Shown in pieces: positions 7,721-14,587 of a stretch of 64,000 bases of DNA. The translations under genes were made by a program, and so were the position numbers. Source of the stretch: Vallitalea sp. Its GTDB lineage: Bacteria; Bacillota; Clostridia; Lachnospirales; Vallitaleaceae. The stretch's first letter is position 1. Every line of letters begins with the position of its first letter. The notes beneath the pieces are model-generated. The model was not told where the DNA came from and ran no database searches. It worked only from the letters and a program-made list of their open reading frames with translations. The stretch spans positions 1-64,000 of the forward strand of contig JAOARM010000041.1 in assembly GCA_025210515.1 (NCBI GenBank), read 5' to 3'.

Positions 7721-7782
7721 ACATAGCTTTTATAGGCAATTAGTGCTATCAAGGTACTAAGTGGCGAAGCTATGTTTTTTTT
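7721..7782 (+). terminator. Leader hairpin 2: strong terminator directly before loaP, with long structured loop
   Basis: ACATAGCTT (7721 to 7729) and AAGCTATGT (7767 to 7775) form a perfect 9-bp stem followed by an eight-T run, only one base before the loaP ribosome binding site GAAAGGAG. The 37-base loop is itself structured: TTAGT (7740 to 7744) pairs with ACTAA (7756 to 7760). An internal GCTAT (7745 to 7749) can instead pair with ATAGC (7723 to 7727) of the 5' arm, a mutually exclusive fold that would break the terminator. This fits an attenuator, possibly the target of LoaP itself. Confidence 0.7.
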
Positions 7783-7796
7783 GAAAGGAGCAAAAA

Positions 7797-8342
7797 TTGG
7801 ATAATTGGTATGTTTTATCTGTTAAGTCTGGATATGAAGAAACTGTCTGTGAAATAATAAACAAAACATGCAACAAAGATGAATATTATGCATTTACACC
7901 TAGAATAAAATTAAGGTATAAAAACCTAGATAATAATATAAAAATATACAAACCTATGTTTCAAGGATATATATTCATTAAAAGTAATTATAAGCCTGAA
8001 AAAAGCTTAACTGAATTAATGCCGATAATTAAACTGTCAAATTGTATAATTAAATTAATTGGAAAAGACAATCTAGAAAATATGTGTTTAGATACAACTG
8101 AAAAAGACTATATACTTAGATTTTGTGATGATAAGTATTTACTTAAAAGTTCAAGAGGAATTATAGTAGGAGATAAAATTATTATAGATTCAGGTCCTCT
8201 TCGAGGACTAGAAAGTAATATAAAAAAAATTGATAGGCATAAAAGAAAAGCATTAATAGAATTAAGTTTTTTGGGAGACATAAGAAAGATTAATGTTCCA
8301 TTAGAAATCGTAATTAAAGTTGTTGACAGAGTAGTGAATTAG
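7797..8342 (+). CDS. loaP: LoaP: NusG-family processive antiterminator
   Basis: The 181-residue protein has the two-domain NusG layout. An NGN domain (residues 1 to about 110) begins MDNWYVLSVKSGYEETVCEII and contains PMFQGYIFIKS. A KOW domain (about 125 to 175) contains VGDKIIIDSGPLRGLESNIKKIDRHKRKA. A specialised NusG paralogue placed first in a PKS operon matches LoaP, which in Bacillus velezensis allows RNA polymerase to pass terminators in the long difficidin and macrolactin operons. The start is TTG with GAAAGGAG upstream. It sits behind two leader hairpins and ahead of further terminator-like hairpins (10,021 and 23,727), the expected setting for autoregulated antitermination. Housekeeping NusG is less likely given the context and the absence of secE or ribosomal genes. 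Confidence 0.85.
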   Translation: MDNWYVLSVKSGYEETVCEIINKTCNKDEYYAFTPRIKLRYKNLDNNIKIYKPMFQGYIFIKSNYKPEKSLTELMPIIKLSNCIIKLIGKDNLENMCLDTTEKDYILRFCDDKYLLKSSRGIIVGDKIIIDSGPLRGLESNIKKIDRHKRKALIELSFLGDIRKINVPLEIVIKVVDRVVN

Positions 8343-8356
8343 AGAATAGGAGATGA

Positions 8357-9145
8357 TTGACAATAGAGACTAAAGATATATATTCTACACAAGGCAATAA
8401 AATAGGTCAACAATATATTTATAAACTTGATTTGGAAGGAAAAGAAATCAGTAATATTATATTAGTACATAGTACTGTGAAAAGTATTGAAAGCATCGAA
8501 TTAATTAACTTTAGTGAAAATGAATTGAATCAAATTGCTAAGTATCATGTTTCAAAAAGAAAAATGCAATATATATTAGGAAGATACGCAATGAAAACAG
8601 CTGTTAATAATCTTATATCACATAATAACATGATTGAAATTGGATATGGCTTATTAGGATATCCTATTGTATCTCGGACTAATCAAGCTATTGAAATTAC
8701 ATTATCACATTGTGAAAATGAAGCAATAGCAATAGCATTTAATAAAGATATAATGCTTGGAATTGATATAGAGAAAATTAATATAGAGAGACAAGATGTA
8801 CTTGAAAAAGTTACTACTAATAGAGAACATATCATAAATGAGAAAATAAATCTACCATCCATTACATTTATGACTCTAATATGGACAGCTAAAGAAGCAT
8901 TATCAAAAGCAATTAAAACAGGTTTTACTGTAGATATGGAAATATTTCAAGTGAAAAATATCTTTGAAAAAGGAGGAGTGTATTATATAGATTTTCTTTA
9001 CTTTCCTACATTTTCTGCAATTGGAAAAGTAGTAAAAGATAAGATAGTTACGATAGCCTATGTTAAAAAGATTGATATGAGTAATTATGTATTAAATGTG
9101 AATTATCAAATGGAATCAACTGATAATTATTTAATAAACTATTAG
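8357..9145 (+). CDS. 4'-phosphopantetheinyl transferase, Sfp type
   Basis: This enzyme transfers phosphopantetheine from CoA to carrier-protein serines. The 262 residues include the two family motifs: GIDIEKI (Mg-binding acidic residues) and WTAKEALSKA (catalytic Glu and Lys), with an upstream ILGRYAMK and TLSHCENEAIAIAF that fit the CoA-binding N-terminal lobe. The length is close to Sfp (about 230). The start TTG follows AATAGGAGA, 14 bases after loaP ends. Position in the operon indicates that it activates the roughly fifteen ACPs of the PKS and the stand-alone donor ACP. Confidence 0.88.
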   Translation: MTIETKDIYSTQGNKIGQQYIYKLDLEGKEISNIILVHSTVKSIESIELINFSENELNQIAKYHVSKRKMQYILGRYAMKTAVNNLISHNNMIEIGYGLLGYPIVSRTNQAIEITLSHCENEAIAIAFNKDIMLGIDIEKINIERQDVLEKVTTNREHIINEKINLPSITFMTLIWTAKEALSKAIKTGFTVDMEIFQVKNIFEKGGVYYIDFLYFPTFSAIGKVVKDKIVTIAYVKKIDMSNYVLNVNYQMESTDNYLINY

Positions 9146-9189
9146 TTTGATAGTAAAATAAATAAGGATGTATTATTATAGGGGCTGTT

Positions 9190-9319
9190 ATGTGTTGTGT
9201 TGGGATTATGATGAATATACCTACATTTCATTGGGGTAATATATATATGAATATTGGCAGCAATATTTGGAATTATTGCATCATTAGTTTTCATCATTGT
9301 GGATAATAAGTATTCGTAA
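9190..9319 (+). pseudogene. Possible small membrane protein split by a frameshift
   Basis: The ATG at 9190 (AGGGG just upstream) opens a 38-codon frame (MCCVGIMMNIPTFHWGNIYMN...). About half way, another frame reads a clean hydrophobic segment ending at a stop at 9317: ILAAIFGIIASLVFIIVDNKYS. Joined by one indel near the TATATATA run at 9240 the two make a small two-helix membrane protein of about 43 residues. No family is recognised. It fills most of the 190-base gap between the PPTase and the hydrolase. Confidence 0.3.
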
Positions 9320-9335
9320 GAAAGTGTAGATAAAT

Positions 9336-10013
9336 ATGCTAAAACAAATAGAGGTATACGTAATAAATACAAGAATGTATAATTTTTCTAATTATTGTTA
9401 TCTTGTCAAAGATATTAATACAGGTAAAGCAATAATTATTGACCCTTCATGGGATATTAGAAAAATAGAAAATATGATTAATAAAACGAGTGTTAGCCTA
9501 AATGGTATTTTAGTAACCCATTCTCACTTTGATCATGTTAACTTAATTAACAAAATTAATAATAAGTATGATGTTCCTGTGTATATAGGGAAAAAAGAAG
9601 CAAAGTTTTATAATGTTCAGTACAAAAACCTACAATTAATAGAACATAGGGATGTGATTATGGTAGGGAATATAAAAATACAATGTTTAGTCACTCCTGG
9701 TCATACAGCAGGAAGTGTATGTTACATAATTGATAACAATGTTTTTACTGGAGATACAGTTTTTATAGAAGGCTGCGGCATATGTGATACACATGGTGGA
9801 TCAGCAGAAGCTATGTTTAATAGCATACAGTTTCTTAAAAATAGCATACCAATAACTTCAAGAATTTATCCAGGACATTGTTATGGTAAAGAAACTGGAC
9901 AATTATTTAGTAAAGTTCTTAAAAACAATATTTATTTTAATATAAATAATCAAAAACAATTTGTTGATTTTAGATTACGAAAAAACCAAAAAAATCTATT
10001 TAGTTTCAAATAA
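9336..10013 (+). CDS. Metallo-beta-lactamase-fold hydrolase, PksB/BaeB-like
   Basis: The 225-residue protein has the zinc-binding signature HSHFDH (near residue 66), then TPGHTAGS, FTGDTVF and YPGHCYG, the order of glyoxalase II-type MBL hydrolases. In Bacillus trans-AT clusters the homologue (PksB/BaeB) lies at the same place, at the start of the cluster, and is thought to act as a thioesterase or housekeeping hydrolase on misloaded acyl thioesters. No signal peptide is present, so it is cytoplasmic. The ATG at 9336 follows GTGTAGATAA with only a weak ribosome binding site. The gene is directly followed by a terminator-like hairpin. Confidence 0.82.
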   Translation: MLKQIEVYVINTRMYNFSNYCYLVKDINTGKAIIIDPSWDIRKIENMINKTSVSLNGILVTHSHFDHVNLINKINNKYDVPVYIGKKEAKFYNVQYKNLQLIEHRDVIMVGNIKIQCLVTPGHTAGSVCYIIDNNVFTGDTVFIEGCGICDTHGGSAEAMFNSIQFLKNSIPITSRIYPGHCYGKETGQLFSKVLKNNIYFNINNQKQFVDFRLRKNQKNLFSFK

Positions 10014-10020
10014 ACAAAGT

Positions 10021-10043
10021 CATTGAATACTCAATGCCTTTTT
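10021..10043 (+). terminator. Intra-operon terminator between the hydrolase and accB
   Basis: CATTGA (10,021 to 10,026) and TCAATG (10,031 to 10,036) form a 6-bp stem with a 4-base loop followed by CCTTTTTTATTTTA. No convincing promoter lies in the 50 bases before accB, so readthrough, for example by LoaP, would be needed to express the genes downstream. Confidence 0.7.
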
Positions 10044-10094
10044 TATTTTATATATTAAGTTATTTATTGAATAATTAATTAGGAGGAGGAAGTT

Positions 10095-10583
10095 ATGAAT
10101 ACACAAGATGTTTTACAATTAATTAATGTTTTAAAAGAGACAGGCTATCAACATATTAGTATAAAACATGAAGGATTACAAATCTTACTAACCAATAATA
10201 ATTTATTGCATAGACCTGTGGAAGAACCTATAGATGCTAAACAAGAATTATCTAGCATTGAGAAACATAACAAAGATGAAAGGGCAACTAATATTGAAAA
10301 TGAAACTACAATAGGTATACAGTCTAAACAAGAAGAAAATGAAGTTGAAGGACATGTGGTTGAGTCACCTATTGTAGGAACGTTCTATAGTGCAGCTAGC
10401 CCTGATGATAAAGACTTTGTGACTGTTGGTTCTAAGGTGAAAAAAGGAGATGTTCTTTGCATTATTGAAGCTATGAAATTAATGAATGAGATTGATGCTG
10501 ATCAAGATGGTGAAATTCTTAAGATTCTAGTAGAAAATGAACAAGGGGTAGAATTTGGTCAGCCTCTTTTTATTATAGGATAG
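10095..10583 (+). CDS. accB: Biotin carboxyl carrier protein of acetyl-CoA carboxylase
   Basis: The 162-residue AccB has an N-terminal dimerisation-type helix region, an acidic/Gln-rich linker (about residues 45 to 80) and a C-terminal biotinyl domain. The biotinylation motif EAMKLM places the modified Lys at residue 128, and the typical [19 protein letters not shown] opens the domain. The start follows a strong AGGAGGAGG. It carries CO2 from AccC to the AccA-AccD transferase. It is first of four adjacent acc genes; their place between the PksB-like hydrolase and the AT genes indicates a dedicated malonyl-CoA supply for the PKS. Confidence 0.95.
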   Translation: MNTQDVLQLINVLKETGYQHISIKHEGLQILLTNNNLLHRPVEEPIDAKQELSSIEKHNKDERATNIENETTIGIQSKQEENEVEGHVVESPIVGTFYSAASPDDKDFVTVGSKVKKGDVLCIIEAMKLMNEIDADQDGEILKILVENEQGVEFGQPLFIIG

Positions 10584-10601
10584 AAATGATGGAGGGATAA
10601 A

Positions 10602-11948
10602 ATGTTTAATAAGATACTCATTGCTAATAGAGGAGAAATCGCAGTTCGCATTATAAGAGCTTGTCGTGAATTAGGTATTCATACCGTAGCTGTCTACTCA
10701 ACTGCGGATAGAGAATCTTTACATACTTATTTAGCAGATGAAGCAGTATGTATTGGGCGACCAAAAGCAACAGATAGTTATCTAAATATTAAAAGGATAA
10801 TAAGTGCAGCGGTGATAACAGGAGCTACTGCTATTCATCCAGGTTTTGGGTTCCTTTCAGAAAATCCAAAATTTGCAAAAGTCTGTGAAGAATCTAATAT
10901 TAAATTAATTGGACCATCTTCACATGTTATAGAACTTATGGGGAATAAAGCTATGGCAAGAAATACAATGATAGAAGCAGGTATACCAGTTGTTCCTGGT
11001 ACAGAGGGTATAATAACTTCTGCAGAAGAAGCAGTTCAAAAAGCTTCGGAAATAGGCTTTCCATTAATTATTAAAGCAGCTAATGGTGGCGGGGGAAAAG
11101 GTATGCGAGTAGCATATAATCAAGAGGAAGTTCATTCTATGTTCGTTTTAGCTCAGAAAGAAGCAAAGGCTTCATTTAATGATGATGGAATGTATATGGA
11201 AAAGTATATTACTGAACCAAAGCATGTAGAATTTCAAATATTAGCAGATAGTTATGGACAAGTTGTACATCTAGGTGAACGAGATTGTTCTATACAAAGA
11301 AGGCACCAAAAAATAATAGAAGAAGCTCCATCTATAGCTTTAACTAAAGAACTTAGAAAAGAAATGGGAGAAACGGCTATTTCAGTGGCAAAAGCTATCC
11401 AATATGAAAATGCAGGAACAGTAGAATTTCTACTAGGTGATGATGGTACATATTATTTCATGGAAATGAATACAAGGATACAGGTTGAACATCCCATTAC
11501 AGAAATGATTACAGGTATTGATTTAATTAAGGAGCAAATTAAAATAGCTGCTGGAAGGGAGTTGGTTATGAATCAAGAAGAGATAACTTTTAGAGGACAT
11601 GCTATTGAATGTCGTATTAATGCAGAAGATGCTAGTAAAGATTTCAGACCTACTCCTGGAACAATACATAATCTATTATTACCAAGTGGTAATGGTATAA
11701 GAATAGATGGTGCTATATATAATGGTTATAGTATACCGCCTTACTATGATTCTATGCTTGCAAAGCTTATTGTTCATGGAAAAGATAGAGAAGAAGCATT
11801 AGCTAAGATGAAAAGTGCATTAACAGAATTTATGGTAGAAGGTATGGTTAGCAATATTGATTTCCTAGGTGAAATATTAGATAATAAAGAATTTATTAAA
11901 GGGAACTATAACACCAGTTTTCTTGAAAAGATGAAGGAGGGATGTTAA
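10602..11948 (+). CDS. accC: Biotin carboxylase subunit of acetyl-CoA carboxylase
   Basis: The 448-residue product matches full-length AccC. It starts with the characteristic FNKILIANRGEIAVRIIRAC, has the ATP-grasp glycine-rich loop ANGGGGKGMR, the catalytic region ERDCSIQRRHQKIIEEAPS and EMNTRIQVEHPITEM, and ends with the usual small C-terminal domain. It carboxylates the biotin on AccB using ATP and bicarbonate. The ribosome binding site GGAGGG precedes the ATG. Its TAA stop overlaps the accD ATG (TAATG), so translation is coupled. Confidence 0.96.
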   Translation: MFNKILIANRGEIAVRIIRACRELGIHTVAVYSTADRESLHTYLADEAVCIGRPKATDSYLNIKRIISAAVITGATAIHPGFGFLSENPKFAKVCEESNIKLIGPSSHVIELMGNKAMARNTMIEAGIPVVPGTEGIITSAEEAVQKASEIGFPLIIKAANGGGGKGMRVAYNQEEVHSMFVLAQKEAKASFNDDGMYMEKYITEPKHVEFQILADSYGQVVHLGERDCSIQRRHQKIIEEAPSIALTKELRKEMGETAISVAKAIQYENAGTVEFLLGDDGTYYFMEMNTRIQVEHPITEMITGIDLIKEQIKIAAGRELVMNQEEITFRGHAIECRINAEDASKDFRPTPGTIHNLLLPSGNGIRIDGAIYNGYSIPPYYDSMLAKLIVHGKDREEALAKMKSALTEFMVEGMVSNIDFLGEILDNKEFIKGNYNTSFLEKMKEGC

Positions 11949-12799
11949 TGAATATATTCAAAAAGAAACAATACATATATATGCCTTCTAGAAGTGAAGA
12001 ATTAGGCAACGCTAATAAATCTCCTAACGTACCTAACGGAACTTGGGTTAAGTGTAAAATATGTGATGAAACTCTATATAAAAATGATGTGCTTAAAAAT
12101 AATGGAGTATGTGATTCATGTAATTATCATTTTCGTATGACTGCTCCTGAACGTATAGAATCTGTACTTGATGAAGATAGTTTTGTAAATATGTTTACTA
12201 ATTTTGAGACTGAAAATGTATTAGATTTCAAAGGATATGATGAGAAAATAAAAAGTCTTCAAGAAAAGACAGGACTTGATGAGGGCGTACTTGCTGGAAC
12301 AGGTACAATACAAGGTAGAGAAGTTGCTATTGCAGTTATGGATTCAAGATTTCTAATGGGAAGTCTTGGACGAGTAGTTGGGGAAAAGATTACATTACTA
12401 ACAGAATATGCAACAAAAAATCAATTACCCTTAATTATATTTACAGCATCTGGGGGTGCTAGGATGCAAGAGGGTATTATATCTTTGATGCAGATGGCAA
12501 AAACATCCGCAGCATTGAAAAAACACCATGATGAAGGAGGACTTTACATCACTGTTCTTACTGATCCAACTTATGGAGGTGTTACAGCAAGCTTTGCCAT
12601 GTTAGGAGATATTATATTAGCAGAGCCTGGTGCATATATTGGTTTTGCAGGTATGAGAGTAATTAAAAATACTATTAAACAAGAGTTACCAGAAGGATTT
12701 CAAAAAGCAGAATTTCTTTTGGAACATGGGTTTATAGATGCTATTGTCAAAAGAGAGAAGGTTAGAGAAACTCTAGGAATTTTATTGGACTACCATTAA
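11948..12799 (+). CDS. accD: Carboxyltransferase beta subunit of acetyl-CoA carboxylase
   Basis: The protein of about 283 residues has the N-terminal zinc ribbon of AccD (WVKCKICDETLYKND...GVCDSCNYHF, four Cys) followed by the crotonase-fold carboxyltransferase domain with FTASGGARMQEGIISLMQM and DPTYGGVTASFAMLGD. I place the start at the second ATG (11,948) because AAGGAGGG is correctly spaced for it and it overlaps the accC stop; an ATG two codons upstream is possible. It forms the transferase with AccA. Confidence 0.94.
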   Translation: MNIFKKKQYIYMPSRSEELGNANKSPNVPNGTWVKCKICDETLYKNDVLKNNGVCDSCNYHFRMTAPERIESVLDEDSFVNMFTNFETENVLDFKGYDEKIKSLQEKTGLDEGVLAGTGTIQGREVAIAVMDSRFLMGSLGRVVGEKITLLTEYATKNQLPLIIFTASGGARMQEGIISLMQMAKTSAALKKHHDEGGLYITVLTDPTYGGVTASFAMLGDIILAEPGAYIGFAGMRVIKNTIKQELPEGFQKAEFLLEHGFIDAIVKREKVRETLGILLDYH

Positions 12800-12819
12800 T
12801 AATTTAGGGGGAGCAAAAT

Positions 12820-13599
12820 ATGAAAGCATGGGATCGTGTCATAAAAGCAAGACATACTAGTAGACCAACAACAACCAAATACATTCAAAATATTACAGAT
12901 GAATTTTTTGAGTTACATGGAGATAGGGCATTCAAAGATGATGAAGCTATAATTGGTGGTTTAGGTAAAATAGGAGATATAAAATTGACTATAATTGGTC
13001 AAGAAAAAGGAACTACTATAAAAGAAAAACTTAAAAGAAATTTTGGAATGTCAAGTCCTGAAGGATATAGAAAAGCATTACGTCTTATGAAACAAGCAGA
13101 GAAATTTAAAAGACCAATATTATGTATTGTAGATACATCTGGAGCTTTTTGTGGCGTTGAAGCAGAAGAACGAGGTCAAGGAGAATCTATTGCTAGAAAT
13201 CTTTTTGAAATGAGCGGTATAACAGTGCCAATATTAACAATAATTATTGGAGAAGGGGGATCAGGAGGAGCATTAGCTTTAGCTGTTTCTGATGAAGTAT
13301 GGATGATGGAGAATTCTGTTTACTCAATTCTTTCTCCAGAGGGATTTGCTACTATTTTGTACAAGGATGTATCTCTTGCTAGTCAAGTAGCTGATGATAT
13401 GAAGATAACAGCACAAGATTTGAATGAATTAGAAGTAATTGAAAAAATAATAGAAGAAGCAGATGTTGAAATAGACAGAACAGAACAAGATATGATGAGT
13501 AAGTTAAAATCCGATATTATTGCTTTCTATAGAAGATATCAAGAGTTATCAGGAGAAGAAATTGTGAATAGACGATATATGCGTTATAGAAAGTTCTAA
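12820..13599 (+). CDS. accA: Carboxyltransferase alpha subunit of acetyl-CoA carboxylase
   Basis: At 259 residues this is a normal short Gram-positive AccA. Recognisable segments are FFELHGDRAFKDDEAIIGGLG, RNFGMSSPEGYRKALRLMK, IVDTSGAFCGVEAEERGQ and IGEGGSGGALALAVSD. With AccD it transfers the carboxyl group from biotin to acetyl-CoA, giving malonyl-CoA. The gene follows accD by 20 bases with GGGGGAG in front of its ATG and ends 21 bases before the first acyltransferase gene. Confidence 0.95.
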   Translation: MKAWDRVIKARHTSRPTTTKYIQNITDEFFELHGDRAFKDDEAIIGGLGKIGDIKLTIIGQEKGTTIKEKLKRNFGMSSPEGYRKALRLMKQAEKFKRPILCIVDTSGAFCGVEAEERGQGESIARNLFEMSGITVPILTIIIGEGGSGGALALAVSDEVWMMENSVYSILSPEGFATILYKDVSLASQVADDMKITAQDLNELEVIEKIIEEADVEIDRTEQDMMSKLKSDIIAFYRRYQELSGEEIVNRRYMRYRKF

Positions 13600-13620
13600 A
13601 ATAACAGTTAGGAGAGAAAA

Positions 13621-14586
13621 ATGCATCAAAATAATATATTTATGTTTTCGGGACAAGGGTCTCAAAATTATCATATGGGTAAACAATTATATGAAAATAA
13701 TTTGATGTTTCGTTATTGGTTAGATAGATTAGATGAACTTTATAGACAAATAACAGGTGTATCGTTAGTAAAAGAAATGTATAATCCTCCCAATAAAAGA
13801 GAAGTGTTTTCTAATATAATAATGACGCATCCAGGTATATTTATGGTGGAATATGCCTTAGCAAGAACACTAATTGAAGATGGCATTATACCAGATTATG
13901 TTATAGGAACATCAGTTGGAGAATATGCTGCATCTGCTATTGCTGGTTGTATAACATACGAAGAAGCATTATATAGCTTAATTGAACAAAGCCAACAATT
14001 ATTAAGACTTGCACCAAAAGGGAAAATGGTATCTGTATTAACTCATATAGATGTTTATAATAAAATGGAGTTATTACAAGAAATTACATCACTTGTATCA
14101 ATAAATTTCCCAAAGAATTTTACTATAGCTTATCTTGAGAGTAATGGGAAATTAATAGAAAAAGCTTTAAAAGACATAGGAGCACTTATTTATATTTTAC
14201 CTGTAGAATATGCTTTTCATTCAAAGTTTATTGATGAAATTAAACATTCATATAAATGTGTTCTAGATAAAATACAATATAGAAAACCTGAAATTCCTTT
14301 AGTATCTTGTGTTTCAGGTCAAATAGAAAAACAGTTAAACACATATTATTTGTGGGACGTTGTTAGACAACCTATACAATTTTCAAAAGCATTAAAAAAC
14401 TTAATAAATAATGATGATGAATTTGCATTTATAGATGTAGGTCCTTCGGGTACACTCTATAATTTTACAAAATATAATTTGAAAGATACAGATGGTATAT
14501 CACTTCATATGATTTTAACACCTTATCATAAAGATATAGAAAATTATAATAATACAGTTGACAAGCTTTATTCAAGGAGGAAATAA
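13621..14586 (+). CDS. Acyltransferase-fold acylhydrolase (PksD/PedC-like)
   Basis: The 321-residue protein has the FabD-like fold: FSGQGSQ near the N-terminus, the nucleophile Ser98 in GTSVGEYAAS, and the partner His200 in YAFHSKF. Two features differ from a malonyltransferase. The His before the nucleophile in GHSxGE is Thr. The Arg that binds the malonyl carboxylate (Arg111 in the neighbouring enzyme) is Gln123 by ungapped alignment. In trans-AT clusters such proteins (PedC, PksD) are acylhydrolases that remove stalled acyl chains from ACPs. The gene order, before the AT-ER fusion, matches the Bacillus pksC-pksD-pksE arrangement. Its last codons contain the next gene's ribosome binding site. 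Confidence 0.8.
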   Translation: MHQNNIFMFSGQGSQNYHMGKQLYENNLMFRYWLDRLDELYRQITGVSLVKEMYNPPNKREVFSNIIMTHPGIFMVEYALARTLIEDGIIPDYVIGTSVGEYAASAIAGCITYEEALYSLIEQSQQLLRLAPKGKMVSVLTHIDVYNKMELLQEITSLVSINFPKNFTIAYLESNGKLIEKALKDIGALIYILPVEYAFHSKFIDEIKHSYKCVLDKIQYRKPEIPLVSCVSGQIEKQLNTYYLWDVVRQPIQFSKALKNLINNDDEFAFIDVGPSGTLYNFTKYNLKDTDGISLHMILTPYHKDIENYNNTVDKLYSRRK

Positions 14587-14587
14587 A

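Noticed and set aside
7797..8342. Housekeeping NusG
   Set aside because: There is no secE or ribosomal protein context, and the gene leads a PKS operon behind attenuator hairpins, as LoaP does.
9142..9372. Minus-strand frame of 76 codons between PPTase and hydrolase
   Set aside because: It is the antisense of a better explained plus-strand small membrane protein relic and has no ribosome binding site.
13621..14586. Second malonyl-CoA acyltransferase
   Set aside because: The malonate-binding Arg is Gln and the His before the nucleophile is Thr, so an acylhydrolase is favoured.
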